Source: Spirochaetaceae bacterium
GTDB lineage: Bacteria; Spirochaetota; Spirochaetia; DSM-27196; SKKC01
Assembly (NCBI GenBank): GCA_007694005.1
Contig: RECN01000099.1
Location: forward strand, 1 to 48,033
DNA length: 48,033 bases
Direction of reading: 5' to 3'
Positions 1-7,625 of the stretch are shown one piece after another. Every line of letters begins with the position of its first letter. The stretch's first letter is position 1. The notes beneath the pieces are model-generated. The model did not search any database. It was not told where the DNA came from and saw only the letters and a program-made list of their open reading frames with translations. A program made the position numbers and the translations under genes.

Positions 1-1
1 G

Positions 2-58
2 TACGAAGCTATCGGAGGCGCAGCGACGGGATTGGCTGCAGTTGCACTGGACCCCTGA
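2..58 (+). CDS. C-terminal end of an unidentified protein (partial)
   Basis: Reading from base 2 gives an 18-residue open tail ending LAAVALDP before a TGA at 56-58. It has the small-residue composition (Gly, Ala) of a real protein end, and no other frame on this strand looks as protein-like. The rest of the gene lies outside the window, so the family cannot be named. It could be chance; the call rests only on composition. Confidence 0.35.
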   Translation, partial: YEAIGGAATGLAAVALDP

Positions 59-91
59 ACGAGAGAATCGGAGAAGCAGACGGGTAACTCC

Positions 92-113
92 TTCCTACGC
101 AGCTGCTTAGGAA
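92..113. repeat. 22-bp near-perfect palindrome in the 5' intergenic region
   Basis: TTCCTA and TAGGAA flank a GCAGCTGC core, with one mismatched pair. It sits between the partial gene ending at 58 and the promoter-like sequence at 150. A second short dyad, ACCACC-AG-GGTGGT, follows at 120-133. These could be protein-binding sites or a weak terminator of the upstream gene. There is no T-run, so an operator is at least as likely. Confidence 0.35.
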
Positions 114-149
114 GTAACGACCACCAGGGTGGTGAACAGTAAACAAAGT

Positions 150-178
150 TTGACATACGAACACGAGCGGACTACGCT
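150..178 (+). promoter_or_regulatory. Possible sigma-70 promoter for the TPR/peptidase-MA-like gene
   Basis: A perfect -35 box TTGACA (150-155) is followed after 17 bases by TACGCT (173-178), a weak -10. Transcription would begin near 185, just before the GGAGG (186-190) that serves the ATG at 198. The -10 is poor, so this is tentative. Confidence 0.35.
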
Positions 179-197
179 TAATGCCGGAGGATTAAGG

Positions 198-1379
198 ATG
201 CAAAAAACACTCCTTGTGTGCCTGTTACTGCTTGGCGCCCTGGCAGGACTGTCCGGACAGAACATGTACGAGGCAGAGACCGAGCATTATCGGGTGCTTT
301 CATCTGTTTCCGCTGAGCACGCTCAGGAAACAGCAACAGCTGCCGAAGCACTCGCACACCTGTACAACCAGTATTTCCGTTTCGAGATGGATGAGCTTCC
401 TTCGAGGATGACTGTACGTATATTCGCCGACCGGTCCGATTTTGACCGGCATCTGACCAGGATCATCGGCGAAACGCGGAACGAACCGGTGTATCTTCAT
501 TTCACCGATCATGCCCGCAGCGAACTCGTCGCGTATATTATGGACGACTTCGAGCAGTACCGGGCATCACTGACTCATCAGAGTGTGATTCAGTTCCTCA
601 GGGCCTTTATTCAGAACCCGCCACTGTGGATACGAGAGGGTTTCGCCGTCTATTTCGAAAACTCTTATTATGATGATGAACGCGGCGAAGCGGTGTTCCA
701 GGCGAATACGGCGTGGCTCGAAACCCTTCAGCAGCTGGTGTCAGGCTCACGGCCTGTCATGCCCTTGTCCACGGTACTCTCAGCAGACGTGGCGACAGCG
801 CGCAGTCAGCTTGATACATTCTACCCGCAGACTTGGGGCATGATTACCTTCCTGACGGAGAGCGAGAACAGACAGCATAATCGAATGCTCTGGGACGCCA
901 TCGCGGCTCTGGAACCGCAAGCATCGCTCGCACAAAACGTGGAACAGATAGAGCGCCGTGTGCTTCGCTGGGTCAATACCGACGCTCTGGTCGATGAGTT
1001 CAGCACGTTCGTTTCGGAAATGCGCAGTTTCCGGCAACTTGTAGAACAGGGTATCGAATACTACGGTCGTGGTGAGTACGAAGCGGCTGAAGAACAGTTC
1101 CGGCGGGCCATCGCGCTGCGGGACGGCAATCATGTGCCCTACTACTACATCGGGCTGATTCTCTACGGTCAGGGATCATACGAAGAGGCTGACATGTACT
1201 ACCGTGTTGCGCTTGAACGAGGTGCTCCCGAAGGTCTTGTCTACTTTGCGCTCGGTGTGAACGCCTTTGCGGGTAGTATGTTCGACGATGCTGTACAGTT
1301 TCTCGAACGTGCTCTGGAACGCGACCCTGGCGCGTACGGCGACCGTGCCGAGCAGCTGATCGCACGTATAGGAAACTGA
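198..1379 (+). CDS. Exported peptidase-MA-like TPR protein, active site degenerate
   Basis: This 393-residue protein starts at ATG 198, chosen because GGAGG lies 7 bases upstream and a clean signal peptide follows (residues 1-20, ending LAGLSG). The middle resembles gluzincin peptidases of the MA-like family: the stretch PPLWIREGFAVYFE (about residues 141-154) matches the downstream part of that fold. The expected HEXXH zinc motif is replaced by HQSVI at 127-131, so the catalytic Glu and second His are missing and peptidase activity is doubtful. The last 100 residues hold about three tetratricopeptide repeats for protein contacts. It probably acts in the periplasm as a binding protein. It stands alone, followed by a strong terminator. 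Fold assignment is moderately sure; function is unknown. Confidence 0.75.
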   Translation: MQKTLLVCLLLLGALAGLSGQNMYEAETEHYRVLSSVSAEHAQETATAAEALAHLYNQYFRFEMDELPSRMTVRIFADRSDFDRHLTRIIGETRNEPVYLHFTDHARSELVAYIMDDFEQYRASLTHQSVIQFLRAFIQNPPLWIREGFAVYFENSYYDDERGEAVFQANTAWLETLQQLVSGSRPVMPLSTVLSADVATARSQLDTFYPQTWGMITFLTESENRQHNRMLWDAIAALEPQASLAQNVEQIERRVLRWVNTDALVDEFSTFVSEMRSFRQLVEQGIEYYGRGEYEAAEEQFRRAIALRDGNHVPYYYIGLILYGQGSYEEADMYYRVALERGAPEGLVYFALGVNAFAGSMFDDAVQFLERALERDPGAYGDRAEQLIARIGN

Positions 1380-1385
1380 TAGTAC

Positions 1386-1423
1386 ACAGGCTGTGTGGGA
1401 TCGAATTCTCCCACACAGCCTGT
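1386..1423. terminator. Bidirectional transcription terminator hairpin
   Basis: A perfect 15-bp inverted repeat (arms 1386-1400 and 1409-1423) with an 8-base loop containing GAATTC. It lies exactly between the stop of the rightward TPR gene (1379) and the stop of the leftward pcnB gene (1442), the expected place for a shared terminator of convergent genes. The downstream tract is only modestly T-rich on either strand. Confidence 0.75.
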
Positions 1424-1441
1424 CTTCAGAATCTTAGCCTA

Positions 1442-2497
1442 TCAGTCGAAAACCTTTTCGCTCATGTATCGCCGTTTCCTCTTCAGAAGAAAGGCAACGC
1501 CGTGTTCAACGTCACGGTTTGCCGGAACAAGCGGTCGAAGAAATGCTTTCACCGTCGCGAAAGCATCAGGGAAGGAAACACGGCGCTCGATATTCAGGCC
1601 CGAGAAGCCGAGTAAGAAGTCACCACAGAGATATGCAATGCACATGTCACGCCCGGGCGTTTCGCGCGCGGCCCGCTCGTCGAGTTTACCGATGGAGTAC
1701 AGAAGCCGGCGCCGAAACTCTTTCTGTTTCAGATAATCACCACATCCTGGCAACAGATAGTGAAGCATGTCGTACTTTATGGCACGCTCGAAGATCGCCT
1801 TTGCGCGACCCGACTGTAGTATCTTGAAGAGCTCTTCGGTCAAGCGGGATGGAGACACGTCAGCTAACAGATGGACAGACTTAACCAGGGCCCGGTTTAA
1901 GGGCCTGACGATGCGAAATCCGGTAGAAACAGAATACTTGATCGCCCGAATCATGCGCACAGGGTCTTCTGCAAAAATCCGTTCCACAGGAATGACGGGC
2001 TTGAGCTTTCCAGCCTTGACGTCTTTAAATCCCCCGACGTAATCGACGAGTATGTTTTTGATCGGACAGTAAAACAGCGCATTCAGACTGAAATCGCGTC
2101 TCAGCGCGTCTTCTTCGATGTCACCGTAGATATTCTGGAAACCTTCGCTGTCACGCGATCGGAAAGTTGAGACCTCGACGATTTTTTCACCGGTAAAGAA
2201 AACGTGAACGAGTCGGAAGCGTTTGCCTATCACCCGCGAGTTCCGGAACAGTTTGCGTATTCGACCGGGCGGCGCGTCGGTGGCAATGTCAAAATCTTTC
2301 GGTGTTGTGCCGACGAGCAGATCACGGACCGCTCCACCGACGATGTAGGCTTCATGTCCGCGTGAGTTGAGTCTACGTACGATTTTGACGGCATCGGCAT
2401 CAATTCGTGCAGGATCGATTCCGTGCTCGGCAGCGGTGTATACTTCGGCCTGTCGGACAGCCGATCCATTTTCAAGTGTTTTGTATCGTGTTAGCAA
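1442..2497 (-). CDS. pcnB: PcnB-type poly(A) polymerase / tRNA nucleotidyltransferase
   Basis: 351 residues. This is a class II nucleotidyltransferase that adds A (or CCA) to RNA 3' ends. The N-terminal head domain shows the family signature: EAYIVGGAVRDLLVG followed by PKDFDIAT, whose Asp pair binds the catalytic metals, then RNSRVIGKRFRLVHV, typical of the PcnB subgroup. RNA-binding domains follow. The start is a TTG at 2497 with AGGA upstream. The reading MLTRYKTLENG...EHGID fits the N-terminus of PcnB relatives, and no ATG is available there. It is about 100 residues shorter than E. coli PcnB, lacking the long basic tail, so a CCA-adding role remains possible. It follows the Mrp-type gene with a 96-base gap. 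Confidence 0.88.
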   Translation of the reverse strand: MLTRYKTLENGSAVRQAEVYTAAEHGIDPARIDADAVKIVRRLNSRGHEAYIVGGAVRDLLVGTTPKDFDIATDAPPGRIRKLFRNSRVIGKRFRLVHVFFTGEKIVEVSTFRSRDSEGFQNIYGDIEEDALRRDFSLNALFYCPIKNILVDYVGGFKDVKAGKLKPVIPVERIFAEDPVRMIRAIKYSVSTGFRIVRPLNRALVKSVHLLADVSPSRLTEELFKILQSGRAKAIFERAIKYDMLHYLLPGCGDYLKQKEFRRRLLYSIGKLDERAARETPGRDMCIAYLCGDFLLGFSGLNIERRVSFPDAFATVKAFLRPLVPANRDVEHGVAFLLKRKRRYMSEKVFD

Positions 2498-2593
2498 GGA
2501 GTTCCTACGCCCGTTTCAAATTTTTGTCCAGAGTAAGGCCATAATACACCGGCATCCGCCGGCACGGTCAAGGAACAGCAACGGATCCGCACG

Positions 2594-3412
2594 TCAGGAT
2601 CGCCTGGCGATTTCCAGTCGCATGCTGTTAGTCAGGCTGTGCATGGCCAAAGCAGCAGGTCCCTCGGGATTTCGTCGGACAACGGGAACACCTGCATCTC
2701 CGGCAGGTACGACATCGCTGTCCATGGGTATGGTGCCGAGAAAAGCTATTTCGAGCTCTGACGCTGCGGTTCGTCCTCCACCGCTCCCGAAGAGTTTCGG
2801 CCCGTCCGCGGGGTCACTCATGTTCTCCACCATCCCGAGGACCGGTACACCGGCTTTCCGTGCAAAGTCCACGCTTTTTCGTGCGTCGAGAACTGATACC
2901 GCCTGCGGGGTCGTTACAATGACAGACCCTGAAAGCTCAGGAATGTACTGACATACGGTCATGACCTCATCCCCGGTGCCCGGTGGAGTATCAATAATGA
3001 GATAATCGAGCTCGCCCCACTCCACGTCTTCGAGAAACTGTTTAATGAGACCAAGTTTCATCGGGCCCCGCCAGATAAGTGCGCTGTCACGGTCGTAACC
3101 GATGAGTCCAACGCTCGCGAGGCGTATCCCGCTCTCCGCGATGATAGGCTCGATAACAGTCACGGTATCCTCGCCATCAGACTCTTCGCGCGTCACAAAG
3201 CGCGCATCCTCTACGCCCATCATAGTCGGAACATTAGGTCCATGAATGTCGACGTCAAGAATTCCGACCCGTGCTCCGCTCTGAGCGAGTGCTTCTGCAA
3301 TGTTAACCGATACCGTACTCTTACCGACGCCACCCTTGCCACTCATGACAGCGATTTTGTAGGTAATTCGCGACATTCGCTCAGTGATTTTTTGTGTTGG
3401 CCGTGGGACCAT
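2594..3412 (-). CDS. apbC: Mrp/ApbC/NBP35-family P-loop ATPase lacking the CxxC motif
   Basis: 272 residues, in a family of scaffold/carrier ATPases for iron-sulfur cluster assembly. The deviant Walker A GKGGVGKST is at residues 25-33, DVDIHGPNVP at about 53-62 and DTPPGTGDE at about 141-149, all diagnostic of Mrp/NBP35. After VENMS (195-199), family members normally have a CxxC that binds the bridging cluster. Here the text runs straight DPADGPKLFG, and the whole protein has one cysteine (residue 154). It also lacks the N-terminal MIP18 domain. Start ATG 3412 has GGAG 9 bases upstream; an ATG at 3376 is an alternative. It lies between the GltS-like gene (20-base gap) and pcnB on the same strand. 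Family is sure; cluster carriage is doubtful. Confidence 0.88.
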   Translation of the reverse strand: MVPRPTQKITERMSRITYKIAVMSGKGGVGKSTVSVNIAEALAQSGARVGILDVDIHGPNVPTMMGVEDARFVTREESDGEDTVTVIEPIIAESGIRLASVGLIGYDRDSALIWRGPMKLGLIKQFLEDVEWGELDYLIIDTPPGTGDEVMTVCQYIPELSGSVIVTTPQAVSVLDARKSVDFARKAGVPVLGMVENMSDPADGPKLFGSGGGRTAASELEIAFLGTIPMDSDVVPAGDAGVPVVRRNPEGPAALAMHSLTNSMRLEIARRS

Positions 3413-3432
3413 ATGTATGAACTCCGGAAGGG

Positions 3433-4863
3433 TCAGGGATTTACATTAGAGTGTAACCAGACCCTGAACCGTTCCCGAAAGGACCGTTCGCGAGCCATCA
3501 CCATGTACGAGACCGCAACAAAAAGAAGATACACGCTCACGACAAGGACCGCCAACCAGAACCAACGGTTTTCTCCGCTGCTGTAGGCAAGGACAGGCAG
3601 ATTTATGCTCAGGACAAGGGGTATCACCAGGGCGAATACGAGTCCGGAGGCATAGGCATAATCAGTGGCAACCGGTGTCTCGAAATCGGGATCGAGGACG
3701 CGTAACAGAGCGAGTCCTGTCGTCAGCGTTCCGGTACTCGCACCGTAAATCATAAGCATGCGCAGAAACCGGTGATCGTCCGGCCGGAATATTCGCGAAC
3801 AGACCCACGGCACAAGAACGATGGTCAAGAGAGCACCGGTACTGGCAAGGATGCTGATCGGAATAATGTACTCAAGTACAACAAGAAGCGATATTGCCCC
3901 GAGCGATGCGGTAACGAGGACGTCGACGGCAAAACCGTTGACCCGATTCAGGGTCTGCGTGTCGGTTAGATGCTGGAGCTTCAGAGCGCGAATTATGTGT
4001 TTGAAGAGAATCGCAGCCAGAGCGGCAAAAATGAAACTCAGACCCCAGAGATTCGTCGCAAGCTCCACGCCGAGCGGCCCGATGAACGACAGCGAGTACT
4101 GCAACGCGCTGAGGACGAGAAAAGTCAGAAAATACACCAGGAACACGACGGCGGCGGTGAACGAGAGGCTGTCTATTGCCTCACTTTCAGTGACCATTCT
4201 ACCCCCAACAGGCTGACTGTCTTTCGGATAGATACCGGTGCGTACCCGTTCGGTGTCGAGAACTTTGCTCTCGGCACGCGATATCCAGCCGTGGCGGATG
4301 CCATAGTTGATCAGGTAGACGCCACCAAAGCAGGCGAGAAGAAATCCTATCGCGGCGAAGGTAAGTCCGACACTGCCAGCACCCTCAATACCAGAACCTC
4401 GCCATCCTTCACCGATGGAAAGCGCCTGCCCGGGCCCGAGTGCAAAGCCGAGAGGCAATAAAAAGCCAAAACTGTGGTAAAGATCGGGCATGAAGGTGGA
4501 TATCAGCGCAAAGGTGAGCATCAGACCGACAAAAGCCTGGACGGCATACTGGGAAAGGATTCCTATGCCCATGGCAAAAATCCGTCCGTCGCCTTTCTTA
4601 CCGGTCCGTGCCGTCGGTCTGAGCGTCATGGCGATGAACGCTATGCTGAGCAGATGGTAGGTCAGCTCTTCAAGATTCCGCGTACCTATTCCCAACGCAG
4701 GCATTACAAAGTTGTACAGCGGGAGCAGCAGCAGGCCCGCCGTCAGTGCGTTTGGTATCAGATACTTCTGAAAAAAGCGGATGCGAGACCTGAGATACGT
4801 GGCTGCCAGCAGCGCGAGCCCGATCATTCCGAAGTCGACAAACAGCGTCCAGGTAAATGACAT
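3433..4863 (-). CDS. GltS-like sodium-dependent carboxylate symporter
   Basis: About 476 residues with some 10-12 hydrophobic membrane segments throughout. It resembles the sodium/glutamate symporter (GltS) family: the N-terminal TWTLFVDFGMIGLALLAATY helix, a GFLLPLGFALGPGQALSIG re-entrant-type loop, and a matching second half with IYGASTGTLTTGLALLRV. It would import an acidic amino acid or related carboxylate with Na+. GltS of E. coli is about 400 residues, and this one is longer in the central loop. Start ATG 4863 is used; an adjacent GTG at 4866 is possible. A TATAAA box only five bases upstream suggests a leaderless transcript. The substrate is not shown by the sequence. Confidence 0.75.
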   Translation of the reverse strand: MSFTWTLFVDFGMIGLALLAATYLRSRIRFFQKYLIPNALTAGLLLLPLYNFVMPALGIGTRNLEELTYHLLSIAFIAMTLRPTARTGKKGDGRIFAMGIGILSQYAVQAFVGLMLTFALISTFMPDLYHSFGFLLPLGFALGPGQALSIGEGWRGSGIEGAGSVGLTFAAIGFLLACFGGVYLINYGIRHGWISRAESKVLDTERVRTGIYPKDSQPVGGRMVTESEAIDSLSFTAAVVFLVYFLTFLVLSALQYSLSFIGPLGVELATNLWGLSFIFAALAAILFKHIIRALKLQHLTDTQTLNRVNGFAVDVLVTASLGAISLLVVLEYIIPISILASTGALLTIVLVPWVCSRIFRPDDHRFLRMLMIYGASTGTLTTGLALLRVLDPDFETPVATDYAYASGLVFALVIPLVLSINLPVLAYSSGENRWFWLAVLVVSVYLLFVAVSYMVMARERSFRERFRVWLHSNVNP

Positions 4864-4868
4864 CACAC

Positions 4869-4897
4869 TTTATACCCCGATTTCAGAGGTCTGGAAA
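4869..4897 (-). promoter_or_regulatory. Promoter of the GltS-like gene, probably leaderless
   Basis: On the minus strand TTTCCA (4897-4892) and TATAAA (4874-4869) are separated by 17 bases. The first base of the ATG (4863) is six bases past the -10, about where transcription should start, so the message would have essentially no leader. Confidence 0.45.
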
Positions 4898-4931
4898 CCA
4901 TTTTTCTGCTGCGAAATAATAACGAGGCCTG

Positions 4932-4937
4932 TATACT
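4932..4937 (+). promoter_or_regulatory. -10 box of the plsC-like gene, very short leader
   Basis: TATACT at 4932-4937 lies 10 bases before the ATG at 4948. Transcription would begin near 4944, leaving about four untranslated bases and no Shine-Dalgarno sequence. No convincing -35 box is seen at the right distance. Confidence 0.35.
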
Positions 4938-4947
4938 GCAGCCGATC

Positions 4948-6261
4948 ATGGGACAGAACACACGCCGCAAGTCGGCTACGCATGTATTTTTCCGCTTTCT
5001 CCGATTGACCCTCGGACGGTGGCTCAGGTGGAAGTTTCGCATCACGATGAAAAATCGACAGATTCCACGGGATCTCGCACCTCCCTATCTGATCATCCCG
5101 AATCATATCGGTTTCTGGGACCCGTTCCAGATCGGACTCCCCGTGCCGCACCCGATTCACTATGTCGTCGCCGACGCGAACTTCAGGTCACCGGCGTTGC
5201 GATTCCTTCTCGGGCTGGTCAGCTCGATTCCAATCACCAAGTCAATGAGCGACCGTGATGCTGTCAAACGTATCATGGATGTCCGCCGCGATGGTGGTGT
5301 CATGTGCCTTTTTGCCGAAGGCAGACGGACCTGGGACGGTCGTACCCTGCCGGTCATCCCGTCCACCGCGAAGTTGATCAAACTGTTGAAGATACCGGTT
5401 GTCGTACCGGTACTCGAGGGAGCATTTTTTTCTCATCCCTGCTGGGGGACTTCGATTCGGCCCGGCAAGCTGAATATACGTTATCAGAAGCTGTTCGACG
5501 GCCCTGAACTTCGTTCGCTTTCGGCAGATGAAATACACGAGAAACTGGCTGCCGCGATGTGGCACGATGAGTACGAGTGGCAGGCACGAAAACAGATCAG
5601 CTATCGCAGTTCGCGCAAAGCCGAAATGATCGAGCGTGTCCTGTACAGTTGTGACTCGTGCGGACAGACAGGTGGAATGAAGTCTGCGGAAAATACGGTG
5701 CATTGCGCCTACTGCGGTGCTGTAACCGAGATGACCGAACTGGGATATTTACGCCACATAGAAGGCCAGGGTTCATCCCAAACGATTCCGGAATGGAACG
5801 ATCGACAGACCGACCGGCTCCGAGCGCTCATTGAGGCAGCTCACGCGGCACTCGCCACAGATGCCGAAAGTGAGCCCATCTTTTCTGACGCACCGATTCG
5901 TTTGTATCTTGGGTCGCGGCGCAGACCACTGGCAAAGGTTGGAAGCGGGCGGCTGTACATGTTTCCGGACCGCGTCGAGTACCGGTTGACCCGCACATCC
6001 CTCAAGCGCACCGGCGGAGAGGCTCTGCTCCTCTCCGCGAACGCGAATGTTCCGGCACTTGCCGAGGACGGCTCCGTCACGCTGGTGTTTCCGATTACAG
6101 AAATCGCCGGCGTCGGAGTGCATAACCACGAACGTCTGGAATGGTATTATCGTCGACGGCTTTACCATTTCCGCGCGTACGGCGATACGCTTTCCGGCTA
6201 CAAGTGGTATAGCGCCGTACGTATCGCTGCCGAATATACCGGCTCGATCGTAGACGCGTGA
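4948..6261 (+). CDS. PlsC-type acyltransferase with C-terminal zinc ribbon
   Basis: 437 residues. The N-terminal half is a 1-acyl-glycerol-3-phosphate acyltransferase domain, which transfers an acyl chain to lysophosphatidate at the inner membrane face in phospholipid synthesis. The catalytic HX4D is H53...D58 in NHIGFWDPF and the glycerophosphate-binding block is EGRR at 124-127. The domain ends near residue 220. A four-cysteine zinc ribbon follows (C235, C238, C253, C256), then about 170 residues of unrecognised mainly beta-type sequence. Plain PlsC proteins are about 240 residues, so the extension is an accretion. Start ATG 4948 follows a -10 box closely. hisS and a helicase gene follow on the same strand. 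The acyltransferase call is sure; the exact acceptor is not. Confidence 0.82.
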   Translation: MGQNTRRKSATHVFFRFLRLTLGRWLRWKFRITMKNRQIPRDLAPPYLIIPNHIGFWDPFQIGLPVPHPIHYVVADANFRSPALRFLLGLVSSIPITKSMSDRDAVKRIMDVRRDGGVMCLFAEGRRTWDGRTLPVIPSTAKLIKLLKIPVVVPVLEGAFFSHPCWGTSIRPGKLNIRYQKLFDGPELRSLSADEIHEKLAAAMWHDEYEWQARKQISYRSSRKAEMIERVLYSCDSCGQTGGMKSAENTVHCAYCGAVTEMTELGYLRHIEGQGSSQTIPEWNDRQTDRLRALIEAAHAALATDAESEPIFSDAPIRLYLGSRRRPLAKVGSGRLYMFPDRVEYRLTRTSLKRTGGEALLLSANANVPALAEDGSVTLVFPITEIAGVGVHNHERLEWYYRRRLYHFRAYGDTLSGYKWYSAVRIAAEYTGSIVDA

Positions 6262-6314
6262 GTTCGCCTTGTAAGTCGTTCGCCTCTGCCATACAGTACA
6301 GACAGGAGACAGCA

Positions 6315-7625
6315 ATGAGCCTTATTGAACCACGAGTACTGAAAGGGTTTCGGGACATGCTTCCCGACCAGGAACTCGTTCGCCGCAGCCTCATCCGCGA
6401 CCTCGAACAGGGATTTCGAACCTTCGGATACGTTCCCATCGATACCCCGGTTCTCGAGTACACAGATGTGCTGCTCGGAAAAGGCGGTGGCGAAACGGAC
6501 AAACAGATTTTCCGTTTCACTGATCACGGGAACCGTGACGTAGCGATGCGCTTCGATCTAACCGTACCGTTCGCCCGCTACATGGCGGCTCACCAGAATG
6601 AGCTGTACCTGCCGTTTCGCCGCTATCACATTGGCAAAGCCTATCGGGGTGAAAACACACAGCGGGGTCGTTACCGGGAGTTCGTGCAATGTGACTTCGA
6701 CATAGTCGGAACCGACACCCCGAGCGCCGACCTCGACATTCTCCTGACGGTAGTCACCGCATTCGAGATACTCGGTGTGACTGAGGTATCGGTACACGTC
6801 GCACACCGCGGCCTTTTTAACCGCTTCCTCGCGCACATGGACGCAGCAGAACAGAGTGACGAGATCCTTCGGACCGTCGACAAGCTGCGCAAGGTCGGAG
6901 TGGAGAACACGCGTACGACGCTTGCAGACCTGCTCGACGATGCACGTGCGGAGCAGGTAATGGCCTACGTAACGGCCGACGGCAGCTTCGAGGACACCGT
7001 GTCGAAGCTTGAGACGCTCGCCGGTGGTCCGGGTGAAGACTCGGCTCGAATGCGGTCGGTCTATGCGGCAGCGGTGGAAGCCGGTGCTGCCGACAAACTT
7101 TGCTATGACCCTTCGATCACCCGCGGCCTCGACTATTATACGGGTATGGTCTTTGAAACCTTTCTGACGGAACTTCCATCAATCGGAAGCGTCTGCTCAG
7201 GCGGCAGATACAATGATCTCGCGAGTCTGTATACAAAGCAGAATCTGCCAGGCGTCGGCGGATCAATCGGTCTCGACCGCCTGCTTGCCGCCCTCGACGA
7301 ACTCGAGGCGTCCGGAGAGCCGGAATCGGCTGCCGATGTGCTGATTTTCTGTATGGATGAGTCACTGCTTGGATACTATCACGGTCTCGCCCGCAGTCTG
7401 CGTAAAGCCGGATTTTCCTGTGAAGTCTATCCGGAAGCCCGAAAGATCTCGGCACAGTTCGGTTTCGCCGAAAAAAAGGGGATACCAACTGCCATCATCT
7501 GCGGTCCGGATGAACGCGCCTCAGGAGTGATTAACGGCAAGAATCTGAGAAGCCGGGAAAGCTTCACGGCAGATACTCTGCCGGTTGCGATACAGCTGCT
7601 TCAGGGTATTCTTCGCAGCTCATGA
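6315..7625 (+). CDS. hisS: Histidyl-tRNA synthetase
   Basis: 436 residues, a class II aminoacyl-tRNA synthetase that charges tRNA-His in the cytosol. Seen are the N-terminal PRVLKGFRDMLPD segment, motif 2 in RGRYREFVQCDFDIVG, the histidine-specific GLDYYTGMVFE block, and motif 3 in PGVGGSIGLDRL. The C-terminal anticodon-binding domain covers about the last 90 residues. Start ATG 6315 is set by AGGAG six bases before it; upstream codons in frame lie in the end of the preceding gene. Its stop overlaps the next start as ATGA, so it is translationally coupled to the helicase gene. Length is normal for the longer HisRS type. Confidence 0.95.
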   Translation: MSLIEPRVLKGFRDMLPDQELVRRSLIRDLEQGFRTFGYVPIDTPVLEYTDVLLGKGGGETDKQIFRFTDHGNRDVAMRFDLTVPFARYMAAHQNELYLPFRRYHIGKAYRGENTQRGRYREFVQCDFDIVGTDTPSADLDILLTVVTAFEILGVTEVSVHVAHRGLFNRFLAHMDAAEQSDEILRTVDKLRKVGVENTRTTLADLLDDARAEQVMAYVTADGSFEDTVSKLETLAGGPGEDSARMRSVYAAAVEAGAADKLCYDPSITRGLDYYTGMVFETFLTELPSIGSVCSGGRYNDLASLYTKQNLPGVGGSIGLDRLLAALDELEASGEPESAADVLIFCMDESLLGYYHGLARSLRKAGFSCEVYPEARKISAQFGFAEKKGIPTAIICGPDERASGVINGKNLRSRESFTADTLPVAIQLLQGILRSS

